Source: Mesorhizobium ventifaucium
GTDB lineage: Bacteria; Pseudomonadota; Alphaproteobacteria; Rhizobiales; Rhizobiaceae
Assembly: GCF_935822925.1 (NCBI RefSeq)
Contig: NZ_CAKXZS010000011.1
Coordinates: 39,272 to 103,271 of the forward strand
Reading direction: 5' to 3'
Length of the DNA: 64,000 nucleotides
Part shown: piece by piece, positions 18,483-26,699 of the stretch
Position numbering within the stretch: position 1 is the stretch's first letter
Layout of the letters: each line of letters begins with the position of its first letter
The notes under the pieces: generated by a model
Told to the model about the DNA's origin: nothing
The model's database searches: none
What the model saw: the letters and a program-made list of their open reading frames with translations, nothing else
Program-made: the position numbers and the translations under genes

Positions 18483-19592
18483 ATGGTCGGAGTCGGTCTT
18501 ATCGGCACGGGGTTCATGGGCAAGTGCCACGCCATCGCCTGGAACGCGGTCGGCACCGTCTTTCCGGATGTGGCCAAGCCTAGGCTGGTCCATCTCGGCG
18601 AGGTCAGTGACGACCTTGCCAAGCGCCGGGCGACCGAGTTCGGCTTCGCCAAGGGCTCCGGCGACTGGCGCGCCGTTGTCGACGACCCGGACGTCGATAT
18701 CGTCTCGCTGACCACGCCGAACCAGCTCCACCCGGAGATGGCCATCGCCATCCTCGAAGCCGGCAAGCATCTGTGGTGCGAAAAACCGATGGCGCCGAGC
18801 TTTGCCGAGGCGCAAGCCATGGCGGCCGCGGCGCAAAAATCCGGCAAGGTGGCCGCGCTCGGCTACAACTACATCCAGAATCCGGCGATCCGCCATATCG
18901 GCGCGCTGCTCGACGAGAAGATCATCGGTGAAGTCAACCATCTGCGCATCGAGATGGACGAGGATTTCATGGCCGACCCGGAGGCGCTGTTCTTCTGGAA
19001 ACACGAGGCGGCGTCCGGTTACGGCGCGCTCGACGATTTCGCCGTGCATCCGCTGTCGCTGGTCTCGGTGCTGTTCGGCCGCGTCGCCCGCGTCATGTGC
19101 GACATGGCAAAACCCTATGCCGATCGCCGCGTCGCATCAGGCGGGCGTCGCGCGGTCGAGACCTACGACATCGCCAGCGTGCTGATGCATCTCGAAAACG
19201 GCATTGCCGGCACACTGCTGGTCAACCGTTCGGCTTGGGGCCGCAAGGGCCGGATCGCCATTCAGATCTTCGGCTCGAAGGGCTCGATCCTGTACGACCA
19301 GGAGCGGATGAACGAGTTCCAGCTTTACCTGACAACCGACCGCCCGACCGAGCAAGGCTATCGCTCCATCCTCGTGGCGCCGCACCACAAGCCCTACGAC
19401 GCCTTCCTGCCGGCACCCGGCCACGGTCTCGGCTTCAACGACCTCAAGATCATCGAATGCCGTGAGCTTTTGACGCGGTTGGCCGGCAAGCCGGCGCGGA
19501 TCATCGATTTCGACGAAGGCCTCGAAATCGAGCGCACCGTGCATGCCATGGCGCGCTCGTTCGACGAACAGCGCTGGGTGGCGGTGCGATAA
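18483..19592 (+). CDS. Gfo/Idh/MocA-family oxidoreductase
   Basis: The 369-residue protein has an N-terminal NAD(P)-binding Rossmann fold (VGVGLIGTGFMGKCHAIAWN), the family motif LWCEKPMAPSFAEAQ with the conserved EKP near residue 101, and the C-terminal domain with YNYIQNPAIRHIGALLDEKIIGEV and a GYGALDDFAVHPLSLV active-site segment. It is divergent from iolR and near the iol operon, so a polyol dehydrogenase acting on inositol stereoisomers, their methyl ethers or inosamines is likely. The true substrate cannot be read from the sequence. Rhizopine protein MocA is in the same superfamily. Confidence 0.85.
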   Translation: MVGVGLIGTGFMGKCHAIAWNAVGTVFPDVAKPRLVHLGEVSDDLAKRRATEFGFAKGSGDWRAVVDDPDVDIVSLTTPNQLHPEMAIAILEAGKHLWCEKPMAPSFAEAQAMAAAAQKSGKVAALGYNYIQNPAIRHIGALLDEKIIGEVNHLRIEMDEDFMADPEALFFWKHEAASGYGALDDFAVHPLSLVSVLFGRVARVMCDMAKPYADRRVASGGRRAVETYDIASVLMHLENGIAGTLLVNRSAWGRKGRIAIQIFGSKGSILYDQERMNEFQLYLTTDRPTEQGYRSILVAPHHKPYDAFLPAPGHGLGFNDLKIIECRELLTRLAGKPARIIDFDEGLEIERTVHAMARSFDEQRWVAVR

Positions 19593-19773
19593 CGACGTAC
19601 CCTCCGCAGTTCGAGCTTCCACACGTCATCCCTGCAAGGGCAGGGGGAGAACTTGTGTTGACGAGCCAGTTGTCGATATTGACGCTGAGGGGGCGGCGCC
19701 GGCCTTTCAAAGCCAAAAGCAATGTAGCAACCGCCGCAAAATTCCTGACTTCCAGCCAACGGCGCCAACCGCA
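19593..19773. other. Intergenic stretch between convergent oxidoreductase and aroG genes
   Basis: No gene is seen. A short palindrome CCCTGC-AA-GGGCAGGGG near 19640 resembles a decayed copy of the intergenic repeats seen elsewhere in the window. A GC-rich segment, GAGGGGGCGGCGCCGG near 19690, follows. No clear terminator for either convergent gene was found. Confidence 0.3.
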
Positions 19774-20865
19774 TCAGGCGGCTCCCGGACGGCTGGCCAT
19801 CAGGGCGCGTCGCGCCGACCGGCGCCGCTCGACGGCGTCGGCAAGGCCGTGCAGCACCGTCTCGGTGGTTGTCCAGTCGATGCAGCCATCGGTGATGCTC
19901 TGGCCATAGACGAGCGGCTTGCCAGGCATGACCTCCTGCCGGCCGGCGACGAGGTTGCTCTCGATCATGACGCCGATGATGCGTTCGTCGCCTGCCGCGA
20001 CCTGGCCCGCGACGTCGGCCGCCACCATCGGCTGGTTCTCCGGCTTCTTGTTGCTGTTGGCGTGGCTGACGTCGATCATCAGCCGTGGTGCTACGCTGAT
20101 CCGGCCGAGTTCCGCGCAGGCGGCAGCTATGCTCGTTGCGTCATAGTTCGGCACGATGCCGCCGCGCAGGATGACGTGGCAGTCCTCGTTACCGGTGGTC
20201 GTCGCGATAGCGCTGCGCCCGCCCTTCGTCACCGCCATGAAATGATGTGGCTGGGCGGCGGATTTCACCGCTTCGGCGGCGATCCGCAAATTGCCGTCGG
20301 TGCCGTTCTTGAAGCCGACCGGGCAGGACAAGCCGGATGCGAGTTCGCGATGGATCTGGCTCTCTGTCGTGCGCGCGCCGATCGCGCCCCAGGCGACGAG
20401 GTCGGCAATGTATTGCGGGGTGGCCATGTCGAGGAATTCCGTCGCTGCCGGAAGGCCAAGATTGTTGACTGCGGAGAGCACGTTGCGGGCCATCCGCAAG
20501 CCCTTGTCGATGTTGAAGCTGCCGTCCAGGTCGGGATCGTTGATCAGGCCCTTCCATCCAACCGTCGTGCGCGGTTTCTCGAAATACACGCGCATCACGA
20601 TCTCCAGCCGGTCCGACAGGCTCTCGCGCAACGCGACTAGCCGGCTGGCATAGTCGACGGCAGCGATCGGGTCGTGGATCGAACAGGGGCCGACGACGAC
20701 GACCAGCCGATCGTCGGCGCCGGTCAGCACGGCGTGGATAGCGTTGCGTGACGCGGCAACGGCGCGCGTCGCCGTCAGCGTGCGCGGTATCTCCCGCATC
20801 ACGTCGTCCGGCGCACTCAGCTCTCGGATTTCCTTGACCCGAAGATCATCTGTGGTGGTCAACAC
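19774..20865 (-). CDS. aroG: AroG-type 3-deoxy-7-phosphoheptulonate (DAHP) synthase, class I
   Basis: The 363-residue enzyme condenses phosphoenolpyruvate and erythrose 4-phosphate, the first step of aromatic amino acid synthesis. It shows the class I core: VVVVGPCSIHDPIAAVDYASRL, MRVYFEKPRTTVGWKGLINDPDLDGSFNI, GLPAATEFLDMATPQYIADLVAWGAIGARTTESQIHRELASGLSCPVGFKNGTDG, and LMIDVSHANSNKKPENQP. These align with E. coli AroF/G/H, unlike the class II enzymes found elsewhere in rhizobia. Expression is probably set by the attenuator upstream (20901-21067), which senses charged aromatic tRNAs. No other aromatic gene is adjacent. Confidence 0.95.
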   Translation of the reverse strand: MLTTTDDLRVKEIRELSAPDDVMREIPRTLTATRAVAASRNAIHAVLTGADDRLVVVVGPCSIHDPIAAVDYASRLVALRESLSDRLEIVMRVYFEKPRTTVGWKGLINDPDLDGSFNIDKGLRMARNVLSAVNNLGLPAATEFLDMATPQYIADLVAWGAIGARTTESQIHRELASGLSCPVGFKNGTDGNLRIAAEAVKSAAQPHHFMAVTKGGRSAIATTTGNEDCHVILRGGIVPNYDATSIAAACAELGRISVAPRLMIDVSHANSNKKPENQPMVAADVAGQVAAGDERIIGVMIESNLVAGRQEVMPGKPLVYGQSITDGCIDWTTTETVLHGLADAVERRRSARRALMASRPGAA

Positions 20866-20900
20866 GGCTTTCTGCTCCTGATTGGGAGATCTGCCGGCTA

Positions 20901-20930
20901 AAACAAAAAAAGCCGCCAGATCTGGCGGCT
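20901..20930 (-). terminator. Attenuator (rho-independent terminator) in the aroG leader
   Basis: On the minus strand a perfect 10-bp stem (AGCCGCCAGA/TCTGGCGGCT, 20911-20930) is followed by a T-rich run at 20901-20910, before the aroG start at 20865. The upstream arm can also pair with CTGGCGGC at 20977-20984 inside the leader peptide gene, giving a mutually exclusive antiterminator. This is the standard layout of amino-acid attenuators. Confidence 0.85.
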
Positions 20931-20954
20931 GTTCGGATGTTGTTGCTGCAATCT

Positions 20955-21032
20955 TCAGATCGAGCGCAATCCTCCCGCCGCCAGCGAGCTGCCGTAGCTA
21001 AAGTACCAGAACGAGGCGGTCAGGTGGATCAT
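20955..21032 (-). CDS. Leader peptide of the aroG attenuator (25 residues, FWYFSY control codons)
   Basis: The ATG at 21032 opens a 25-codon gene encoding MIHLTASFWYFSYGSSLAAG plus five residues, with stop at 20955. Codons 8-13 read Phe-Trp-Tyr-Phe-Ser-Tyr, covering all three aromatic amino acids made from DAHP. Codons 17-19 (CTG GCG GCG) form the antiterminator segment. A promoter with -35 GTGACA and -10 TATAGG ends only 6 bases before the ATG, so the transcript probably starts at or next to the AUG, giving a leaderless or near-leaderless message as described for the trpL leader of S. meliloti. Confidence 0.8.
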   Translation of the reverse strand: MIHLTASFWYFSYGSSLAAGGLRSI

Positions 21033-21038
21033 GCCAGC

Positions 21039-21067
21039 CCTATAGCCGAAGCCACGGCGCTTGTCAC
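21039..21067 (-). promoter_or_regulatory. Predicted sigma-70-type promoter of aroG
   Basis: On the minus strand, GTGACA (21067-21062) and TATAGG (21044-21039) are separated by 17 bp, a good match to the housekeeping consensus. Transcription would start about 6-7 bases downstream, at or beside the leader-peptide ATG (21032). Confidence 0.6.
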
Positions 21068-21126
21068 GCGTCCGATGAGGAGGAGGTCTACTCGAGCCCA
21101 TTCGCGATTGGCTGAAGCCTCTCGAA

Positions 21127-21313
21127 CTTCGTCATCCTAGTGCGAAGGAAGAGCGAAGCTCCGTCGCGAAGACCCTGGGATCCATTCCGTGATCCTAGCC
21201 GAAGAGCGCAGCGGAGCAGAATTCTTCACCGCGGCAACGCCTAGAAGTCGCGGCATGGATCTCGGGTCTGCGCCGCGTCGCTACGCTCCTTGCTCTGCCC
21301 GTGGATGACGAAG
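21127..21313. repeat. 187-bp element with 11-bp perfect terminal inverted repeats
   Basis: The ends are CTTCGTCATCC (21127-21137) and GGATGACGAAG (21303-21313). The inside holds imperfect palindromes (CTGGGATCCATTCC and a later GGCATGGATCTCGGG). No gene is present. It sits between the aroG promoter and the end of the SDR gene. It has the look of a non-autonomous intergenic element of the type scattered in Mesorhizobium genomes. Confidence 0.6.
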
Positions 21314-21344
21314 CGATGGGGCGGTTCCGCTAGACTCGCCGGCG

Positions 21345-22139
21345 TTACTCCGGCGACGCTCCGGCAACGTTCTGGTCGTAATCGACCAGTGACCCGGTCA
21401 TGACGCCCGACTGTGGGCTCAGCATATAGCTGATCAGTCGGGCAAGCTGGTCCGGCTTCACCAATTGGCCCATCGGCTGCGCGGCCTCGGCCTTTTCCAG
21501 CCAGTCGTCCGGCGCGTCGTGCCATTTCTTCTGCACGATCTCCTCGCCCTCGGTGTCCATCCAGCCGGGCAGCACCGCGTTGCAGCGGATGCGATTGCTG
21601 CGGTAGGCATTGGCGACATTCTTGGTCAGCGTCGCCAGTGCGCCCTTGCTCGACGAATAGGGCGCCAGGAACGACTGGCCGCAATGCGCCGACATCGACA
21701 GCACATTGACGATCGAGCCGGGCGCCTTGCGGTCGAGCAGGTGTGCCACCACACCCTGCATCAGGAAAAAGGGGCCGCGCACATTGGTCTGGAAGATCTG
21801 GTCGAATGTTTCCTCGGAGGTCTCGACCAGTGAGCCGCGGGCCGAGGTGGCGGCGGCGTTGACCAGCGCGTTGATCGAGCCGAAACGAGCGATCGCCGTT
21901 TCGACGACCCGCTTGCAGTCGGCCACCACTGAGACGTCGGCGCTGATGAACATGGCGTCGACGCCGTCTTTCGCAAGTGCGGCGACCGCCTTGTCGCCCT
22001 TCTCCCTGGAGCGGCCGACCAGCGCCAGTGCGCGGCAGCCCTCGTCGGCGAGCGCTTCGGCGACGGCGAAGCCGATGCCTTGCGCGCCGCCGGTGACGAT
22101 GGCGCGTGTTTCTGAATTGCGACCGGCGGAACCGTTCAT
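21345..22139 (-). CDS. SDR-family NAD(P)-dependent dehydrogenase in the inositol transporter operon
   Basis: The 264-residue short-chain dehydrogenase shows the cofactor motif TGGAQGIGFAVAEAL near residue 16, the NAA segment (ALVNAAATSARGS), the catalytic Ser and Tyr-x3-Lys in SMSAHCGQSFLAPYSSSKGALATL, and the PG motif VLPGWMDTEGEE. It starts 23 bp after iolG on the same strand, so it belongs to the same transcript. Rhizobial inositol loci often include an SDR next to idhA; it may oxidise an inositol isomer or a rhizopine-derived product (inference). Confidence 0.85.
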   Translation of the reverse strand: MNGSAGRNSETRAIVTGGAQGIGFAVAEALADEGCRALALVGRSREKGDKAVAALAKDGVDAMFISADVSVVADCKRVVETAIARFGSINALVNAAATSARGSLVETSEETFDQIFQTNVRGPFFLMQGVVAHLLDRKAPGSIVNVLSMSAHCGQSFLAPYSSSKGALATLTKNVANAYRSNRIRCNAVLPGWMDTEGEEIVQKKWHDAPDDWLEKAEAAQPMGQLVKPDQLARLISYMLSPQSGVMTGSLVDYDQNVAGASPE

Positions 22140-22162
22140 CCCCTTGCTCCTGTGCTTGATGG

Positions 22163-23164
22163 TCAGACTGTCTTGTCGAGGCGGACGGTCTTGCCTTCCC
22201 TGGCCGATTTCAGCGCCGCGTCCGCCAGCCTCAGCGCGACGAGCCCGTCCTTGCCGCTCGGCGCCGCCTTCTTGCCTGACGTCGCCGCCGCGATGAAGGC
22301 GGCGATCTCGTTGGCGTAGGCGTCGAGATAGCGGGTCATGAAGAAGTCGTGCAGCGGCGGGCGCGTATAGCCCTTCTCATTGGCCAGTTCGATCGACACC
22401 GGCCGCTGGTTCTCGGCCGCAACCATGCCTTTCGAGCCATGCACCTCAATCCGCTGGTCATAGCCATAAGTGGCGCGCCGCGAATTGGAGATGATGCACT
22501 GCTTGCCGGAGGCGGTTTCGAGGATGACGCTGACGCTGTCGAAATCGCCGGCCTCGCCGATTTGTCTGTCGACCAGCACCGAGGCATGGGCGCTGACCGC
22601 CACCGGCTCCTCGCCGAGCAGAAAGCGCGCCATGTCGAAATCATGGATGGTCATGTCGCGGAAGATACCGCCCGAGCGGCCGATATAGTCGAGCGGCGGC
22701 GGGCCGGGATCGCGCGACGTGATGGTCACCATCTCGACGGTGCCGATGGCGCCGTCGTCGATCGCCTTGCGCACGGCGGCGAAATGCGGATCGAAGCGGC
22801 GGTTGAAGCCGACCATCAAAGTGGCGCCGGCCTTATCGACCACGGCCAGGCATTCTTCCACTCTGCCGGCGTCGAGGTCGATCGGCTTCTCGCAGAAGAT
22901 CGCCTTGCCGGCCTTGGCGAACCGCTCGATCAGATCGGCATGGGTGTCGGTCGGCGTGCAGATGATGACCGCATCAATATCCCCGGCTTTTTCGATGGCC
23001 TCTATAGTGCGTACTTCCGCGCCATAGGCCGACGCCAGCTCCGTCGCCGCCTTCTCGAAGGCATCGGCAACTGCGACCAGCCTGGCCTGCGGATTGGAAC
23101 CGACGGCACGGGCGTGGACCTTGCCGATGCGGCCGGCACCGAGAAGAGCGAAGCGGAGAGACAT
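22163..23164 (-). CDS. iolG: IolG (IdhA)-type inositol 2-dehydrogenase
   Basis: The 333-residue Gfo/Idh/MocA protein begins SLRFALLGAGRIGKVHARAVGSNPQARLVAVAD, has AIFCEKPIDLDAG with the conserved EKP near residue 94, GFNRRFDPHFAAVRKAIDDGAIG, and the catalytic segment GGIFRDMTIHDFDMARFLLGEEP with the Asp/His pair. This is the profile of myo-inositol 2-dehydrogenase, which makes 2-keto-myo-inositol for IolE. In rhizobia the enzyme (idhA) is needed for both inositol and rhizopine use. It lies downstream of a sugar ABC transporter and upstream of an SDR gene on one strand. Confidence 0.9.
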   Translation of the reverse strand: MSLRFALLGAGRIGKVHARAVGSNPQARLVAVADAFEKAATELASAYGAEVRTIEAIEKAGDIDAVIICTPTDTHADLIERFAKAGKAIFCEKPIDLDAGRVEECLAVVDKAGATLMVGFNRRFDPHFAAVRKAIDDGAIGTVEMVTITSRDPGPPPLDYIGRSGGIFRDMTIHDFDMARFLLGEEPVAVSAHASVLVDRQIGEAGDFDSVSVILETASGKQCIISNSRRATYGYDQRIEVHGSKGMVAAENQRPVSIELANEKGYTRPPLHDFFMTRYLDAYANEIAAFIAAATSGKKAAPSGKDGLVALRLADAALKSAREGKTVRLDKTV

Positions 23165-23284
23165 GGGATTTCCTTTGAGGATTGTTCGAAATGGAAGTGC
23201 GTCTTTACTGCACCGTTCAGGGCAAGGCGCAGTGGATTTTCCTGCTCGGCGACGGGCCGATGACCCGCCGCGCCGGCATTCGCC

Positions 23285-24052
23285 TTAGGCCGCGAGTTCT
23301 GCCTCCCCGGTCTTGGCGCCGGTGATGTATGAGACGACGTCGTTGCCGTCGGTGTCCTGCTTGCGCAGATTGGCAACGATTTTGCCGCGGCGGAAGACGA
23401 CGATGCGATCGCAAAGGTCGAACACCTGGCGCATGTTGTGACTGATCAGGATCAGCGGCTCGCCATTGGCCTTCAGCGTGCGGATGATGTTTTCAACCTG
23501 CATCGTCTCCTGCACACCAAGTGCTGCCGTCGGCTCGTCCATGATGATGAGCTTGGACGCGAAGGTCGCGGTTCTGGCGATTGCCACGCACTGGCGCTGG
23601 CCGCCAGACATGTGGCGGATGGTGTTGGAAAGGTTGGGAATCTTGACCGCCGTGCGGATCAGCGCTGCCTCGGTTGCCTTGCGCATGAACTTGCGATCGA
23701 GGATCGAGAAAGGTCCGAGATTGAAAAGCACCTTTTCGCGGCCGAGAAACAGGTTCGACGGTACGTCGAGATCGTCGGCGAGCGCCAGGTTCTGGAACAC
23801 CGTTTCGATGCCCGCCTCGCGCGCCGCGATCGGGCCGGCGAAGTTCACTTCCTTGCCATCGAACCAGACCTTGCCGCTGGTCCGCTGCTCGACGGCCGTG
23901 ATCTGGCGCACGAAGGTCGATTTGCCGGCGCCGTTGTCACCCATGATGGCGACATGCTCGCCCTTGCGCAGTTCGAAGTTCGCGCCTTCGAGCGCATGCA
24001 CGCCGCCATAGTATTTGGTCAGGTTTTCGGTCTTCAGGACGATGTCTGACAT
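23285..24052 (-). CDS. Sugar ABC transporter ATPase, single domain (inositol/rhizopine locus)
   Basis: The 255-residue protein is a single ABC domain: Walker A GDNGAGKSTFVRQI near residue 38, Q-loop IETVFQNLALADDLDVPSN, signature MSGGQRQCVAIARTATF and Walker B LIIMDEPTAALG. Start at ATG 24052 (MSDIVLKTENLTKYYGGVHAL) fits the family. Unlike the first transporter in the window (two fused ATPase domains), this one must work as a homodimer, as in the FrcA type. It begins 3 bp after the permease stop and precedes iolG by 120 bp. Confidence 0.92.
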   Translation of the reverse strand: MSDIVLKTENLTKYYGGVHALEGANFELRKGEHVAIMGDNGAGKSTFVRQITAVEQRTSGKVWFDGKEVNFAGPIAAREAGIETVFQNLALADDLDVPSNLFLGREKVLFNLGPFSILDRKFMRKATEAALIRTAVKIPNLSNTIRHMSGGQRQCVAIARTATFASKLIIMDEPTAALGVQETMQVENIIRTLKANGEPLILISHNMRQVFDLCDRIVVFRRGKIVANLRKQDTDGNDVVSYITGAKTGEAELAA

Positions 24053-24054
24053 GA

Positions 24055-25131
24055 TCAAGCCCTCATTGCCCGCAGGCGCTGGCGCCACTGGTCGAGAACG
24101 ACTGCGCCTATGATGATCACGCCCTTGACCATCTCCTGGTAGTAGGCGTCGAGGCGCAGGAAGGTGAAGCCGGAGATGATGACGCCGAAGATCAGCGCAC
24201 CGATCACCGTTCCGATGATCGAGCCGCGGCCGCCCGACAGCGAGACGCCGCCGATGACCGCCATGGCGATCGCGTCCAATTCGTACATCACGCCCATGCC
24301 GGCCTGAGCGGTGAGGTTCTTGGAGCTCAGCACCACGGCGGCGAGCGAGGCGAGGATGCCGGCAATGACGAAGACGAGGATCTTGTGGTTCTGGACATTT
24401 ATGCCGGACATGCGGGCGGCGTCCTCGTTGGAGCCGATGGCATAACAGTGCTTCCCGTACCTGGTGTATGACAGGATCAGCTGGAACAGAATCGCCAGCG
24501 ATATGAAGATGATGACAGGCATCAGCCCCTTGCCGATGGCGGCGAAACTTTCGGTGGGAAACGAGATCGGCTGCCCCTTGGACCACCATTTGGCGACGCC
24601 GCGCGCGGTGACCATCATGCCGAGCGTGGCGATGAACGGCGGAATGCGGGAGTAGGCGACCAGCGTGCCGTTGATCAGGCCCGCCAGCAGGCCGCAGCCG
24701 ATCGCGACGATCACCGGCACGATCACCGGCAGGTCGGTCCAGCCCTGCTCGATGAACATCGCCTTGGGGTTAGGGTTGCCGTTGACCGTCGCCACCTGGG
24801 CGAAGCTCATGGCGATCATCGCCGTCGCGCCGACGACCGAACCGGAGGAAAGGTCGATGCCGCCGGAAATGATGACCTGCGTCACGCCGATGGCGATGAT
24901 GCCGACGATCGACACCTGCAGGATGATGATCTGCAGGCGCGCCTCGTTGAAGATCGTATCGACATTGGCGCGGGTGTTGAACAGGAAGCTGTCGCCAAGA
25001 AAGACGCGGCCTATCAGCTCGAAGGCGCCGACGAGGATGATGAGCGCCAGGAAGACATTGAACTCGGCAGGCCATGTGCGCCTTTTCGCATCATAGCTCA
25101 GTCCGCCGACGCCATGGGTTGTCTGTGCCAA
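24055..25131 (-). CDS. Sugar ABC transporter permease (inositol/rhizopine locus)
   Basis: The protein (358 residues from a TTG start at 25131) is an RbsC-type permease: hydrophobic from EFNVFLALIILVGAFELIGRV on, with the family motif TQVIISGGIDLSSGSVVGA, the ATPase-contact loop GKHCYAIGSNEDAARMSGI, and AMAVIGGVSLSGGRGSIIGTVIGAL. No ATG gives the full N-terminus. The TTG is preceded by GGAGG at 9 bases, and reading further upstream enters an intergenic repeat, so TTG is preferred. It lies between the binding protein and ATPase genes. Confidence 0.9.
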   Translation of the reverse strand: MAQTTHGVGGLSYDAKRRTWPAEFNVFLALIILVGAFELIGRVFLGDSFLFNTRANVDTIFNEARLQIIILQVSIVGIIAIGVTQVIISGGIDLSSGSVVGATAMIAMSFAQVATVNGNPNPKAMFIEQGWTDLPVIVPVIVAIGCGLLAGLINGTLVAYSRIPPFIATLGMMVTARGVAKWWSKGQPISFPTESFAAIGKGLMPVIIFISLAILFQLILSYTRYGKHCYAIGSNEDAARMSGINVQNHKILVFVIAGILASLAAVVLSSKNLTAQAGMGVMYELDAIAMAVIGGVSLSGGRGSIIGTVIGALIFGVIISGFTFLRLDAYYQEMVKGVIIIGAVVLDQWRQRLRAMRA

Positions 25132-25149
25132 ATCTTGATTCCTCCAACC

Positions 25150-25252
25150 GCATCGGCCCGAAAATCGGGATCGATTTTCGGAAAGCACGATGCGTAGTCT
25201 CAAAGTTTTAGAGCGTACTTTTGTGCGTCCAAATGGACGCACGCCGCTCTAA
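25150..25252. repeat. RIME-like intergenic element, copy 1
   Basis: The element begins GCATCGGCCCGAAAATCGGG, has a middle palindrome (GATTTTCGG/CCGAAAATC type), and ends with GTGCGTCCAAATGGACGCAC and CGCCGCTCT. Copies with the same two hairpins lie at 43365-43457, 50101-50200 and 63886-63980. It lies between the binding-protein and permease genes, where its hairpins may separate their expression. Confidence 0.65.
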
Positions 25253-25387
25253 TCGTAGTCGCCCTCCCGCCGCCTGTTCCGGCGACGAGGGGAAAGAGGA
25301 GCGGCGTTTTTTTGTTTTTCCAACATCGGACTCTCAAAACGGTCCGATGCTCTGCCGCCGCTCCCGATTGAAAAACCGTCCTCTGCC

Positions 25388-26329
25388 TCAGTTCTTCTGC
25401 AGGAACTTGTCGATGTTTGCCGGCGTGACCAGCTGGAAGGGGATGTAAACCTTCTGCTCGACCGCCTCGCCCTTGGAAAGCTTGAGCGCCGCGTCCAGCG
25501 CCCCGGCGCCCTGGCCAGCGGCATCCTGGAAGACGGTCACGTCGAGATCGCCCGCCTGCATCGCGGAAAGCGCGTCCTGAGTGGCATCCACGCCGCCGAC
25601 GACAACCGACTTCATGTCGATATTGGCAGCCTTCATGGCCTGGATCGCACCGATGGCGCTTTCGTCATTGTTGGCGATCACGCCATCGAACGGCGCGCCG
25701 GTCGACAGCCAGTTGGTCATCAGATTTTGAGCCTCGTCACGATTCCAGTTCGAAGTTTGCTTGTCGATGATCTTGATGAAGCTGCATTCGGGAGTGGCGA
25801 TCACATCGTCGATGTCCTTGGTGCGCTGCACCGCGGCCTGGTTCGACAACTCGCCCATGATCACATAGACATTGGCCTCGGTCTTGCCGGCTTCCTTGAA
25901 CAGCCGGCAGACTTCCTGGGTCTCGAGCGTGCCTGACTCGACCTCGTTCGAGGCGACGAAGGCCTGGTTGTCCGGCAGCGTGTCGACATTGACCGGCTCG
26001 CGGTTGACATAGACCAGCGGAACGTTGGCCGCAGCCGCTGCGTCCGACATCGCCTGGGTGGCCGAGGTGTCGACCGGGTTGACGATGATAGCGTCGACGC
26101 CCGAGGCGACGAAGTTCTTGATCTGGTCGAGCTGTTTGGCGACGTCGTTCTGCGCGTCCTCGACCTGCAGTTCCACGCCTTCCATGGCCTTGGCCTGCTC
26201 GATCATGCCGTTGCGCAGCACGGTGAGAAAATTGTCATCGAACTTGGCCATCGACACGCCCACCTTGGCAGCGAGGGCGGACGAACTCATCAGCGCCAGG
26301 AATGCGGCGCCCAACAGCAGTTTTTTCAT
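25388..26329 (-). CDS. Periplasmic inositol/rhizopine-type binding protein (RbsB/MocB-like)
   Basis: The 313-residue protein has a signal peptide (MKKLLLGAAFLALMSSSALA) and a type-I binding fold: KVGVSMAKFDDNFLTVLRNGM, QLDQIKNFVASGVDAIIVNPVDTSATQAMSDAAAAANVPLVYVNREPVN, then GVIANNDESAIGAIQAMKAANI and VTVFQDAAGQGAGALDAALK. The NPVDT and VNREP segments are shared with inositol- and rhizopine-binding proteins (IbpA, MocB). It heads an operon with a permease, ATPase, iolG and an SDR gene, which strongly suggests an inositol-like ligand. Whether myo-inositol or rhizopine is preferred cannot be decided here. Confidence 0.88.
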   Translation of the reverse strand: MKKLLLGAAFLALMSSSALAAKVGVSMAKFDDNFLTVLRNGMIEQAKAMEGVELQVEDAQNDVAKQLDQIKNFVASGVDAIIVNPVDTSATQAMSDAAAAANVPLVYVNREPVNVDTLPDNQAFVASNEVESGTLETQEVCRLFKEAGKTEANVYVIMGELSNQAAVQRTKDIDDVIATPECSFIKIIDKQTSNWNRDEAQNLMTNWLSTGAPFDGVIANNDESAIGAIQAMKAANIDMKSVVVGGVDATQDALSAMQAGDLDVTVFQDAAGQGAGALDAALKLSKGEAVEQKVYIPFQLVTPANIDKFLQKN

Positions 26330-26482
26330 TCTATTTCTCCTCCACAGAATTGGTGTCCGGCTGCACCGATCTACCCGGAATCCCCGATCTCCCAGGGAAT
26401 CTCTCCCGATTGCTTCTCCGTTTCCGATGGCGACTTCCGCGTTGGCTGGAACGCCAAGCCCTCCGTTGAAAACAGATGTTCC

Positions 26483-26526
26483 GGAACGAAAGAACCAAAA
26501 TGCCTAGTTGGTGAAATATTTATTCC
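26483..26526 (-). promoter_or_regulatory. Paired IolR-type operator sites upstream of the inositol transporter operon
   Basis: GGAACGAAAGAACC (26483-26496) and GAAATATTTATTCC (26513-26526) have centres 30 bp apart, the same spacing as the pair upstream of iolC. The second site shares GAAAT-N4-ATTCC exactly with the iolC site; the first keeps the left half GGAAC while its right half is degenerate. They lie 154-197 bp upstream of the binding-protein ATG. The rest of 26330-26699 holds no gene. Confidence 0.6.
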
Positions 26527-26699
26527 ATTCTGCGGGCGGGCGTCAAGGAGATTCCGAAAGCGGCTGCCGGATTTTTCGGACAACGCGGCTGAGGGCCGGC
26601 AAATCTTCTGCAAGAATCCAGCAGGCTGATGGTTCACATCACTGCCGACGCCCCGATCTAAACAGGATGTCTTGGCTGAGCCAGATGTTCTGCCCGAAC

